From IMG/VR virus record IMGVR_UViG_3300032214_001346, positions 29,413 through 93,412 of that record: a stretch of DNA of 64,000 nt; one strand, given 5' to 3'. The position numbers were made by a program, and so were the translations under genes. Shown in pieces: positions 29,237-36,659 of the stretch; position 1 is the stretch's first letter; each line of letters opens with the position of its first letter. Source of the DNA: a virus. A model generated the notes under the pieces. It was not told the DNA's origin, ran no database searches, and worked only from the letters and a program-made list of their open reading frames with translations.

Positions 29237-29637
29237 CTTGCAATTAACCCAGTTTCCCAAGGTCGGCTTCACCAATTAAATAGCACCGGCACTAATGATG
29301 AGATAAGAGTCTTGCAATTAACCCAGTTCCCTAAGGTCGGTTTCACCTTCTGAATATTGAATCTTTGATAGAAGCTAACTTGCAATTAACCCAGTTCCCT
29401 AAGGTCGGTTTCACCAACTCGATGTTTTTTATTCCTGATTTTGAATCAAATCTTGCAATTAACCCAGTTCCCTAAGGTCGGTTTCACCCAAACCGGGAGG
29501 GTTGATGGAATTTAGGTCGACACTTGCAATTAACCCAGTTCCCTAAGGTCGGTTTCACCTTTGAAGCTCAAAAAAAGAGATTAGAGTTGAATTTTCTTGC
29601 CTTGCAATTAACCCAGTTCCCTAAGGTCGGTTTCACC
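29237..29637 (-). CRISPR. Main CRISPR array, six 37-nt repeats
   Basis: Repeats start at 29237, 29311, 29379, 29452, 29523 and 29601. The five nearest the nuclease gene are identical, and the 29237 copy has three changes. On the minus strand the repeat begins GGTGAAACCGACC and ends GGGTTAATTGCAAG. Spacers are 37, 31, 36, 34 and 41 nt (coordinates 29274, 29348, 29416, 29489, 29560), all unique. Decay increases away from the nuclease gene, as expected for the trailer end, so transcription on the minus strand with the gene is inferred. No cas1 or cas2 is present. Confidence 0.88.
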
Positions 29638-31371
29638 TGCCGTATCCCAGATCGTAAGCTGTGTAAAGGTTTCATCCCCTGATTGCGCGGATCTCTTATT
29701 TTTCTTTGTTCCAGGTTTTTGAGTTTTCGCTGAATTAGCTGAAATGCTTATTGGGTAAGGTGCGCGGGTGCTTGGTAAATTGTCAAGGTTCGGATTGCTT
29801 ACGGTGTCTACCTTTGAGGTTGTTTTCACGGCTTTAGAGGTTTTTACATCCCCCCTTCCGCGCTGAGTTCCCCTTTCGGGGTTTAATTGGGAGGAATATC
29901 CATCCTCCGGTGGTGCTTGCACACCTTCCTGGTGACATCCCGTATTGGAATCAGAGCCAGGCTTTCGGGTTTCCCCATGTTCCCACGCCCAAGCGCGGTA
30001 CACTGCTGATAATTGTTTTTTGCCTTTGAGCAAGATGTTCTTAGCTGCATTAGAATCACGTCCTTCTGTGTGACCACATTCTGTACAGCGGTGAGTTCTT
30101 TGGCTCAATGCTTTCTTTATTTTAGCACCACATTTTGAACAGTCAACCGTAGTGAAATGAGCAGCAACTTTTACAAACTCTCTATCAGTATCTTTACACT
30201 TTGTTTCAATTTTACTGATTAAATCACCCAGTGCTGAATCAGCAAAACTTTTGTTTAACCCAGCTTTACGTTTTGCACCGTTTTGTTCATAGCCATTGCC
30301 GTCCTCACGTTTCTTGGCTTTGGGCTTACGGTTCAGGTTTTGTATCTTTAAGTCTTCCATCACAATCCCAGAATACTCACGCACAACTTTAGTAGATAAC
30401 TTATGGTTAAAAGCGTTACGGCTGCGGCGGATCTTTTCATGGTGTAAAGCTATTTTTTGATAGGTTTTCTTCTGATTACATCCTCCCTTTTGTTGCCTAG
30501 ACGCTTTACGCTGTAACCGTCTTAGCTTTGCTTGTTGTTTCCTAAATAGCTTAGGCGGTTCTATTTCTCTCCCCTGATCTGTGGTGATAATTGATAGTAA
30601 ACCCGGATCAATTCCTACTGCTTTATCAGATTTTGGTAATGGGTCATTGGGGATATCAACGCATACATGAAGATAGTAACCTGATGGTTCTTTAACTATT
30701 CTGGCAGGACCCCATTCTTGCCAGTCATATCTATCAAATAATCCTTTAACTTTAATTTTACCAAGTTTAGGGAACTGGACATAGCCATTATTTGAGCCGG
30801 GTATTTTTTCCGGTTTTAGTTCTTTGGATAAACCCCCAGCATTGAGATTAACAAGTGACTTGATTTTATCATTTCTCCCTTTGAATTTTGGCTTTCTACC
30901 GGGGTGTTTTGGGGTAACGTAAGCTTTCCATGATTTCTTTAAAGAATCAATTACCCCTGCCTTAAATTTAGTGGGAACATCTGCCATAAAGTCGGGAATA
31001 TTGTCACTCCTATAAAATTCACATTGTCCATATTTATCAGGGTTTTCAATATTCAAATGTTGTCTAATTTCACAGTAAGGATGACCGCTTTTAGGTCTGA
31101 TGACACCTGTACCGACTAAGCGGACTTTTTCCCACTTCTCAGTAGACTTACCTTTCTTGTCTTCAGTAACAACCTTTCGCCATTTCCACTGCAAAACTAC
31201 ACCATCAGGAATAATGCGATCGCTTATTTCTTTCTCTCTATAATATTTCTGTCTTCCTGCTAGTTTGAGTGACAGCCCTGTATTCCAAACCCACTTGAGT
31301 TTGTCTAGCCATTGATTAATCGTTTGTACCTGTGCAACCGTGGGGTCAAGTTTAAATTCAAAAGTTTTCAT
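29608..31371 (-). CDS. TnpB-like type V-U-like CRISPR effector nuclease
   Basis: A 587-residue RuvC nuclease of the TnpB/Cas12 superfamily. RuvC I is AVGIDPGLLS (D255), RuvC II is SGIVMEDL (E339), and RuvC III is GRDSNAAKN (D439). A zinc finger of two CxxC pairs (C411, C414, C429, C432) lies between II and III. All key residues are present. Residues 451-587 are a polar, Pro/Ser/Lys-rich tail. The last nine residues, GETDLRELG, are encoded by the first CRISPR repeat, which also supplies the stop. The adjacent array makes a CRISPR effector more likely than an IS605 TnpB. No TnpA is present. Cyanobacterial V-U2 (C2c8) is the closest named class by host and size, but this is not proven. Confidence 0.85.
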   Translation of the reverse strand: MKTFEFKLDPTVAQVQTINQWLDKLKWVWNTGLSLKLAGRQKYYREKEISDRIIPDGVVLQWKWRKVVTEDKKGKSTEKWEKVRLVGTGVIRPKSGHPYCEIRQHLNIENPDKYGQCEFYRSDNIPDFMADVPTKFKAGVIDSLKKSWKAYVTPKHPGRKPKFKGRNDKIKSLVNLNAGGLSKELKPEKIPGSNNGYVQFPKLGKIKVKGLFDRYDWQEWGPARIVKEPSGYYLHVCVDIPNDPLPKSDKAVGIDPGLLSIITTDQGREIEPPKLFRKQQAKLRRLQRKASRQQKGGCNQKKTYQKIALHHEKIRRSRNAFNHKLSTKVVREYSGIVMEDLKIQNLNRKPKAKKREDGNGYEQNGAKRKAGLNKSFADSALGDLISKIETKCKDTDREFVKVAAHFTTVDCSKCGAKIKKALSQRTHRCTECGHTEGRDSNAAKNILLKGKKQLSAVYRAWAWEHGETRKPGSDSNTGCHQEGVQAPPEDGYSSQLNPERGTQRGRGDVKTSKAVKTTSKVDTVSNPNLDNLPSTRAPYPISISANSAKTQKPGTKKNKRSAQSGDETFTQLTIWDTAGETDLRELG

Positions 31372-31383
31372 GGTAAAATAGAT

Positions 31384-31471
31384 GCGTGGGTATGTTGGAC
31401 CTACTCCTAGTGGTGGATTGATGCTGAGAACATCACCACGCGACTAGGTTTAAATATTATAGCATTTAAAC
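31384..31471 (-). promoter_or_regulatory. Operator-promoter and structured leader of the effector gene
   Basis: Minus strand: GGTTTAAAT and ATTTAAACC are perfect 9-bp arms (31448-31472) around TATAAT (31456-31461), so a repressor could cover the -10 box. The leader then forms GCGTGG/CCACGC (31384-31389 and 31436-31441) with ATGTT/AACAT inside (31392-31396 and 31429-31433). Confidence 0.6.
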
Positions 31472-31513
31472 CAAATATATGACATTGAGGCAATTGAAAC
31501 AGAAACTTTACGC

Positions 31514-31570
31514 TACAATAATAATGTCAAGCTCAGATATATTAAGGGTGCTGTCAGTAATGCTGACAGC
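31514..31570 (+). promoter_or_regulatory. Promoter and hairpin before the tail gene
   Basis: TACAAT (31514-31519) preceded by CGC, then the perfect hairpin GCTGTCAG/CTGACAGC (31550-31570) ending 9 nt before ATG 31580. It may act as an attenuator or block the start region. Confidence 0.5.
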
Positions 31571-31579
31571 TTTATCATT

Positions 31580-31909
31580 ATGTTCCCAAATGCGCCTAGT
31601 TCTCTTAAAATCAGTTGGGATAATGCCATAAGTTTTGAAGCAAGTTTCTTATCTCAAAACTACCAGGGTGGTGTGGATGAGAAAGGGAATAGAAACCAGC
31701 TTAACCAGGTGGTCGGTACGCAGACTTTGACCTTGACCATTGATAGTTTATTTACTTATTCAGAGATTGATACTTTTTTAACTAATAATTTAAGTAAGCC
31801 TTTCTACTTTAATTCCACTTTGTACCGTTGCGAGACGTTTAAGTGGACACCATCTAGCGATAAGGTGTTTAAGTTGGAACTGAGTTTAATTCAAATATTT
31901 AGACCTTAA
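31580..31909 (+). CDS. Lambda M-like minor tail protein
   Basis: A 109-residue protein, the same length as lambda gpM. The C-terminal half (LYRCETFKWTPSSDKVFKLELSLIQIF) matches the lambda M pattern, and the beta-rich N-terminus (SLKISWDNAISFEASFLSQNYQGG) fits. gpM acts at the tail tip with gpL and gpK. It lies 18 kb from the tail cluster, next to the CRISPR locus, an unusual location. Confidence 0.65.
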   Translation: MFPNAPSSLKISWDNAISFEASFLSQNYQGGVDEKGNRNQLNQVVGTQTLTLTIDSLFTYSEIDTFLTNNLSKPFYFNSTLYRCETFKWTPSSDKVFKLELSLIQIFRP

Positions 31910-32025
31910 TCAAGTCTAATCGGGCTATATATTCAATAAAAATTATAAGATATTTCTACTGATATTGTGCATAACAATTAATTATATGTAATTATTAAAA
32001 ATAAAAATGTTGAGGTTTTAATACT

Positions 32026-32580
32026 ATGAAATGGGAAAAACTACCAAAACCTTGGACTAAAGAACAGTGTCGCCGTCGCTACGTTGAAAGTGAAGAGGAT
32101 ATAGGTATTAGAAAACTGGCTGTCGAGGCTGGCTTGGGTAAGGGAACTGTTGAGGTATGGGTAAGACGAGAATTATGGGTAGACCAAAGGCGACAGTACC
32201 AAGACACCCTAAAGACAACTATTCAAGTTAAAACTATACAGAAAGCATCTGAGAAAATATCAGATGAACTCTCTCAAATTGTCATTGAAAATTACAAAGT
32301 ACACAAACTTGCTAGGGATTATGTGGCTAAAATAATTGAGGTTAAAGCTAGACAATTGGCAGAAGATTTAGAACTGACGGGAGAAGAAAGAAAGAAAGCA
32401 ATTTCTCTACATAGCGCACCTGAAACAAATCAATGGTCACAGGCATTGCAGCGGTCAACAAGTGCCATTAATGAGACTAGAGGGATTAAATACTTTGTTG
32501 ATGTCAACGCAGCTGCTGATAAGCTATCTAGGGAAGGCTACCAAATTATTGATCCAAGTGAAGATAATGAAGATATTTAA
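32026..32580 (+). CDS. Terminase small subunit-like protein
   Basis: A 184-residue protein. The N-terminal helix-turn-helix (WTKEQCRRRYVESEEDIGIRKLAVEAGLGKGTVEVWVRRELW) followed by a long helical region (about 55-130) is the usual layout of a phage small terminase, which recognises DNA for packaging. The large terminase is 5 kb away on the opposite strand, so the pairing is tentative. A generic HTH protein is the alternative. Confidence 0.55.
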   Translation: MKWEKLPKPWTKEQCRRRYVESEEDIGIRKLAVEAGLGKGTVEVWVRRELWVDQRRQYQDTLKTTIQVKTIQKASEKISDELSQIVIENYKVHKLARDYVAKIIEVKARQLAEDLELTGEERKKAISLHSAPETNQWSQALQRSTSAINETRGIKYFVDVNAAADKLSREGYQIIDPSEDNEDI

Positions 32581-32878
32581 GATTTTTGATTTTACTGGAC
32601 ATGGTGCGATCGCTATTGAGCATGGAGAAACTGTATATAAGGCAATTCATTACCACTTACTACGTAATGAGTTGGTGCAATTGGATTTTACAGGAATTGA
32701 GATTTTAGGTACTGCATTTGTGGGAGTTGCCCTAAAGCAACTCCTGAGGGATATTTCCCAGGAAAAAGTGAATGGCTTAATTGAGTTTACTGGACTCAGT
32801 GATGATAAACGTGATATGATACAGCGTGTAATGAAAAAAGCGTATAAGTGGTACTTTGATGAACAAAATCAAGCGTAG
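32567..32878 (+). CDS. STAS-like (DUF4325-type) protein
   Basis: A 103-residue protein. LVQLDFTGIEILGTAFVGVALKQLLRDI and NGLIEFTGLSDDKRDMIQRVMKKA match the strand-helix pattern of STAS-like DUF4325 domains, which often sit beside signalling or defence proteins. ATG 32567 overlaps the upstream stop by 14 nt; the longer frame from 32462 is a shadow. Confidence 0.7.
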   Translation: MKIFKIFDFTGHGAIAIEHGETVYKAIHYHLLRNELVQLDFTGIEILGTAFVGVALKQLLRDISQEKVNGLIEFTGLSDDKRDMIQRVMKKAYKWYFDEQNQA

Positions 32879-33395
32879 CCAGATAGAAGAATGGGATATT
32901 GATCGGCTGTCTCCTTATGAGAACAATGCTAAGTTGCACCCTGATTCTCACATTGAACAGATAGCTAACTCCATTGAGGAATTTACTTTTCTCGACCCGG
33001 TGGCAGTAGATGAGAATGGTGAAATACTAGAAGGTCACGGTCGGCTTTTAGCAGCCAAGAAACGGGGTGATAGTACAATTCCCGTAATTCAAGTTACTGG
33101 GCTGTCAGATGCTCAAAAAGTGGCATATCGGTTAGCACATAACAAACTGACCATGAACACTGGATTTGATCCTGATATGTTGAAACTGGATTTTGAGTTT
33201 CTACAGGATAGTGAATTTGATCTGGGTTTAACGGGCTTTGGGGAATTGGAATTAAGTTTTCTGGATGATGAACAGGAAGAGGAAATTAATGAACCTTACA
33301 GCCCAAAATCGTCAACCAAGGAAGTCAATGTAGATGAGTTTGAATTTGACCACAAGTGTCCTAAATGTGGTTTTCAGTACAATGATAAAAAATGA
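32859..33395 (+). CDS. ParB/Srx-like nuclease-domain protein with zinc ribbon
   Basis: A 178-residue protein. IDRLSPYENNAKLHPDSHIEQIANSI and ILEGHGRLLAAKKRG are the conserved ParB N-terminal blocks (GHGR being the catalytic/NTP-binding signature), followed by VAYRLAHNKL. The C-terminus HKCPKCGFQY is half a zinc ribbon. In phages such proteins commonly pair with DNA methyltransferases, as here: ATGA overlap with the C5 enzyme downstream. Confidence 0.8.
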   Translation: MNKIKRSQIEEWDIDRLSPYENNAKLHPDSHIEQIANSIEEFTFLDPVAVDENGEILEGHGRLLAAKKRGDSTIPVIQVTGLSDAQKVAYRLAHNKLTMNTGFDPDMLKLDFEFLQDSEFDLGLTGFGELELSFLDDEQEEEINEPYSPKSSTKEVNVDEFEFDHKCPKCGFQYNDKK

Positions 33396-34435
33396 ATAAT
33401 CCCCACGCCTGGTACTTAAAAGATTTGAAGCTTATACCCCAAAATGGACTAAAGGTAATGTCAACTTTTAGTTGCGGTGGTGGTAGTTCTTTAGGCTATA
33501 AACTAGCAGGCTGCAATGTCATTGCTGCTAATGATATTGATCCGGAAATGGCTTATCATTATCAGCTAAATCTTAATCCTCAACATTATTTCTTGTGTCC
33601 AGTCAAAGACTTAATCAAGAAACAGTTGCCCAGTGAACTCTATCACTTAGATATATTAGATGGCAGCCCTCCTTGTTCTAATTTTTCAGTATCAGGGAAC
33701 AGAGAAAAGGACTGGGGGAAGAAAAAACACTTTCGGGAAGGTCAAGCTGTACAGGTTCTTGATGACCTGTTCTTTGATTATTTAAACTTAGTTCAAAAGC
33801 TAAAACCCAAGGTGGCGATCGCTGAAAATGTCAAGGGGTTAATATTAGGTAATGCTAAAGGTTACTGCAAACTCATTATTGACAGATTCAAAGCTATTGG
33901 TTACAGCCCCCAACTATTCTTAGTTAATGCTGCGGACTGTGGTGTACCGCAGAGACGAGAACGGGTATTTTTTATTGCACTACGCAACGATATTCATAAG
34001 CCTAAGCTGATATTAGCACCTAAGCACCGATGGGTTAGCACGGGAGAAGCCACTAGTGATTTGCAAGTGCTTACACAGGATGAAATTAAAGAAACCCGTC
34101 CTAGTCCCAACGATATTAAGTGTTGGGAGCATACACGCAAAGGTGATATGTACAAAACTTTTTTATTAAAGACAGAGAAACGTAATGCTTGCTTTAACAA
34201 TATTAGGTTAGATGATAGTTGCCCTGCTAGTACGCTTAGTTCTACACCGGAACTATATACGCACTGGGATGTATGCAGAAAACTAACTTATAGAGAATAT
34301 AAACGCTTAGGCTCATTTCCAGATGATTATAAAGCCAGAAGTACAAGGATAGGTAAATATATGATAGGTATGAGTGTACCACCGCGCATGATGGAAAAGG
34401 TAGCACAAGCGGTAATTAGTCAGTGGTTATTGTGA
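33392..34435 (+). CDS. C5-cytosine DNA methyltransferase
   Basis: A 347-residue enzyme. Motif I is STFSCGGGSSLGYKLAG (24-40), motif IV is GSPPCSNFS with nucleophile C95, motif VI is AENVKGL (144-150), motif VIII is QRRERVFF (187-194), and motif X is GMSVPPRM near the end. The variable target recognition region lies about 210-300. No restriction partner is present, so an orphan protective methylase is likely. Coupled to the ParB-like gene by an ATGA overlap. Confidence 0.92.
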   Translation: MNNPHAWYLKDLKLIPQNGLKVMSTFSCGGGSSLGYKLAGCNVIAANDIDPEMAYHYQLNLNPQHYFLCPVKDLIKKQLPSELYHLDILDGSPPCSNFSVSGNREKDWGKKKHFREGQAVQVLDDLFFDYLNLVQKLKPKVAIAENVKGLILGNAKGYCKLIIDRFKAIGYSPQLFLVNAADCGVPQRRERVFFIALRNDIHKPKLILAPKHRWVSTGEATSDLQVLTQDEIKETRPSPNDIKCWEHTRKGDMYKTFLLKTEKRNACFNNIRLDDSCPASTLSSTPELYTHWDVCRKLTYREYKRLGSFPDDYKARSTRIGKYMIGMSVPPRMMEKVAQAVISQWLL

Positions 34436-34464
34436 GTTTTTTGGCAATGTATTAAAAGCTGTGC

Positions 34465-34552
34465 TATAATAATTGAAACCAGCACCGTAAAGAGTGTAGT
34501 AGCACTCAGAACGGTTGTATCGCTGGTTAACATTTCACCCGTAAGAGCGGGT
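34465..34552 (+). promoter_or_regulatory. Structured 5' leader A with promoter
   Basis: TGCTATAAT (-10 at 34465-34470), then stems AACCAGC/GCTGGTT (34477-34483 and 34522-34528), ACCGT/ACGGT (34484-34488 and 34511-34515) and GAGTG/CACTC (34492-34496 and 34503-34507). A second hairpin ACCCG/CGGGT sits close before ATG 34562. Same architecture as leaders B and C. Confidence 0.7.
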
Positions 34553-34561
34553 TAATCTGTC

Positions 34562-35383
34562 ATGACTAATTTAGCATTAATCGTTGAACAAATCAAGAAT
34601 GAAATTACCGTTGACTCCGAAGGTAAGGGTAAAGCCTCTATTCGTGCGGTCGCTAGACTGATGGATGTTGATCATGTTTCACTTTTGAGTAGCTTCAAGA
34701 GTGGTGAACAAAACCCCTCTAAATTGGCTGAAATGCTTACAGAGTATGGGTTTGATAGTGGGGAACAAATCTCGTGGTCAGAAGCAGGAATACCAGATGT
34801 AGCGATCGCAGTCATAGCGAAATACTACGCATATAAAGCTGGTAGGTATTGTAAGAAACAAGCTGAACTTGTGGATACTGTTTTTACGTCCATTGGTGTC
34901 CGGGTATGGATGCAAAAACAGGTGGGTTGGGAAAAACAAGAATCTAAGGATAGGGGGCTTGTGGGATTGTGTCAAGATGCAAGTATACTTATAGATTTAA
35001 TACTTGATGGTACTGACGTTCACCCCAACTTAAAAGCCGCAGTCAAGGCTAACCAAATAGCCAAGATTTACCCGGCGCTCGCTTCGGCGATGGAGGAATC
35101 AAAGTCACTGCTAAGTATTCCTGTTGAGGATAAGCTGATCAGACCAGGCAAACTAGCGGAACTATATGAAGCTAGAACCGGGGTGAAATTGTCAGCACAA
35201 AAGATGAACTCGTTACTAGCTGAAAAGGGATTACAGGTCAAAAACACCCCCAACAGCAACCCTTTATGGCTACCCACAGAGGAAGGAAAACAATATTCCC
35301 AAGTGGTTTTAGATACTGCAAAGGGACATAACAAAACCGTCCAGTCGCTACAGTGGTACCCATCTGTGGTTGATGTCATTTAA
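34562..35383 (+). CDS. Antirepressor-like regulator with shared C-terminal domain
   Basis: A 273-residue protein. Residues 1-130 match a cyanobacterial regulatory domain (ASIRAVARLMDVDHVSLLSSF, GIPDVAIAVIAKYYAYKAGRYCKKQAEL, GVRVWMQKQVGW). Residues 155-273 are nearly identical to the C-terminus of the BRO-N protein 21405-22193. So two different N-terminal modules share one C-terminal module. Structured leader A precedes it and a strong terminator follows at 35396. Confidence 0.75.
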   Translation: MTNLALIVEQIKNEITVDSEGKGKASIRAVARLMDVDHVSLLSSFKSGEQNPSKLAEMLTEYGFDSGEQISWSEAGIPDVAIAVIAKYYAYKAGRYCKKQAELVDTVFTSIGVRVWMQKQVGWEKQESKDRGLVGLCQDASILIDLILDGTDVHPNLKAAVKANQIAKIYPALASAMEESKSLLSIPVEDKLIRPGKLAELYEARTGVKLSAQKMNSLLAEKGLQVKNTPNSNPLWLPTEEGKQYSQVVLDTAKGHNKTVQSLQWYPSVVDVI

Positions 35384-35395
35384 TTATTCAAAAAC

Positions 35396-35429
35396 AAACC
35401 CCCCGGATTAGTGCTAATCCGGGGGGTTT
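35396..35429 (+). terminator. Strong terminator after the antirepressor-like gene
   Basis: AAACCCCCCGGATTA (35396-35410) pairs perfectly with TAATCCGGGGGGTTT (35415-35429), with a 4-nt loop. Usable on both strands, since gene 35434-35685 converges on it. Confidence 0.9.
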
Positions 35430-35433
35430 AAAA

Positions 35434-35685
35434 TTAAATAGACATGAGAAACTTGCGCGGTGGTCGTTTAAGCGTGAGCCATTCTTGCCTATAGGCGACT
35501 TTTAAGGGTCGCCAGTCTATAGTAACTACTCTATCTTTCAGTTTCCTGATGACCTTCCAGTCAACGTAATCAGTTCCTAATTGCTCAGAAGCATACCTTA
35601 CCAGGGACTCTTTATCCCAGGTTTTGACTTCAGTGGCATCAATGGTAATAAGCTTAGATTTGTCAGTTTCAAATTCAATGAACAT
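35434..35685 (-). CDS. 83-residue hypothetical protein
   Basis: MFIEFETDKSKLITIDATEVKTWDKESLVRYASEQLG..., strand-helix then a basic C-terminus (WLTLKRPPRKF). One of the small genes behind the ATAGACTATAG promoter. Function unknown. Confidence 0.55.
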   Translation of the reverse strand: MFIEFETDKSKLITIDATEVKTWDKESLVRYASEQLGTDYVDWKVIRKLKDRVVTIDWRPLKVAYRQEWLTLKRPPRKFLMSI

Positions 35686-35718
35686 TTGTGTCTCCCTTGT
35701 TTCCTGTGTATGTAACTG

Positions 35719-35747
35719 CTATAGTCTATTCTACTATTTATTGTCAA
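35719..35747 (-). promoter_or_regulatory. ATAGACTATAG promoter of gene 35434-35685
   Basis: Minus strand TTGACA (complement of 35742-35747), spacer, and ATAGACTATAG (35719-35729). Leader includes GGGAGACAC. Confidence 0.75.
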
Positions 35748-35898
35748 GTAGTTTGTGTACTGAACTTTTACAAATATCTTTGTGTAGCTATTTTACGGTT
35801 GGGTACTTGAGCGATCGCTGTCCAGTTGCACCCCAATAATCCCCAATCTCTTGTAAATCAAGGGCTTTAAGAATTTATAAAATATTTTCTAAAATCTA

Positions 35899-35927
35899 TT
35901 GACAATAAATAACTTGATAGACTATAG
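35899..35927 (+). promoter_or_regulatory. ATAGACTATAG promoter of gene 35959-36132
   Basis: TTGACA at 35899-35904 and ATAGACTATAG at 35917-35927 on the plus strand, divergent from the copy at 35719. Confidence 0.75.
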
Positions 35928-35958
35928 TAGTTACATAAGCAAAACACGGGAAACAAGT

Positions 35959-36132
35959 ATGAAGTATAGATGGAAAGACGGCAAGGCACAGGCGATCGCT
36001 TACGTTCCTGCGTTAGGCAAATGTGTAGTTGTTAAAGAAGCTAACAGCATTCATGACTTATATGGCGGCGATGAAGACGGTGATGAAGATGAAGATGATG
36101 ACGACACAGATGAAGATGAAGAAAAAAATTAA
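35959..36132 (+). CDS. 57-residue protein with a very acidic tail
   Basis: MKYRWKDGKAQAIAYVPALGKCVVVKEANS is a small beta-like start. The last 22 residues are almost all D or E (GDEDEDDDDTDEDEE). Such tails can mimic DNA, as in anti-restriction proteins, but may also only bind cations or proteins. ATG 35959 is chosen because the earlier frame includes the promoter. A terminator follows at 36144. Confidence 0.6.
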   Translation: MKYRWKDGKAQAIAYVPALGKCVVVKEANSIHDLYGGDEDGDEDEDDDDTDEDEEKN

Positions 36133-36143
36133 ACCATAATTGC

Positions 36144-36174
36144 AACCCTCTTGACTATCAAGAGGGTTTTTTAA
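36144..36174 (+). terminator. Terminator of gene 35959-36132
   Basis: AACCCTCTTG (36144-36153) pairs with CAAGAGGGTT (36159-36168), followed by six T. Confidence 0.85.
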
Positions 36175-36280
36175 TGAGTTCCTGATAAATTATATTGGCT
36201 GTAACTCTAAAGTTATCAACGGCACTTTTTAGCTTACTTAATTCGGTTTTAAGTTTATCTGAATCTTTTATAAAATTCAT
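36158..36280 (-). CDS. 40-residue helical ORF
   Basis: MNFIKDSDKLKTELSKLKSAVDNF..., a short amphipathic helical protein whose 3' end overlaps the terminator stem. Two tandem TATAAT-containing units lie upstream (36304-36343). Small size makes it uncertain. Confidence 0.35.
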   Translation of the reverse strand: MNFIKDSDKLKTELSKLKSAVDNFRVTANIIYQELIKKPS

Positions 36281-36303
36281 ATTTTTTATGAGTTCATGTA
36301 GAT

Positions 36304-36343
36304 ATTGTAGCATTATATTTTTAATTGTAGCATTATATTTTTA
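36304..36343 (-). repeat. Tandem 20-bp promoter-like units
   Basis: ATTGTAGCATTATATTTTTA occurs twice in a row. On the minus strand each unit reads TATAATGCTACAAT, giving two or more -10 boxes upstream of ORF 36158-36280. Confidence 0.6.
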
Positions 36344-36659
36344 ATTTCCGCAACCGTTGATAATTTCGCTTTAGGCGGGCTGTAAACTCAGCGGTATTAT
36401 GATTCTTCCATTCTGGATTTACAGAGTCTATAATCCAATTTTTGGGACTATGACAGACAGTTTTATGACAGTGTCTACAGACTGGGAAAATATTAATCCC
36501 ATATCTGTCTCCTGACTTCCTATAACTAGAGTGGTGGACTTGTTCAGACTTATTAATCAAGCACACACAACAAATCCCATGGGTTCTTATATGTGCGTTG
36601 CGGCACTTTTTTTTATGCTTTTTGGCGTTGCTTCCATATCGAATTTGGTAGTTAGTCAT
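36333..36659 (-). CDS. HNH-like zinc-binding protein (paralogue of 17116-17514)
   Basis: A 108-residue protein. ICCVCLINKSEQVHHSSYR and FPVCRHCHKTVCHSPKNWIID repeat the C-x2-C, HH, C-x2-CH arrangement of the copy at 17116. Basic ends suggest nucleic acid binding. A different strand and neighbourhood show that the pair arose by a dispersed duplication. Confidence 0.65.
   Translation of the reverse strand: MTNYQIRYGSNAKKHKKKCRNAHIRTHGICCVCLINKSEQVHHSSYRKSGDRYGINIFPVCRHCHKTVCHSPKNWIIDSVNPEWKNHNTAEFTARLKRNYQRLRKLKI

Noticed and set aside
29237-29637. Repeats as a cyanobacterial intergenic repeat family, not CRISPR
   Set aside because: Identical 37-nt units with unique 31-41 nt spacers, decay at one end and a nuclease gene at the other are best explained by CRISPR. 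The uneven spacer lengths are unusual and remain a caution.
29608-31371. Gene as an ordinary IS605-type TnpB insertion
   Set aside because: There is no TnpA, no clear element ends, and eight regularly spaced 37-nt repeats follow. A CRISPR effector explains more of the data, although the two families are related.
35396-35429. 34-bp inverted repeat as a telomere site
   Set aside because: Has a non-palindromic 4-nt loop and sits right after a gene; a terminator is the simpler reading.
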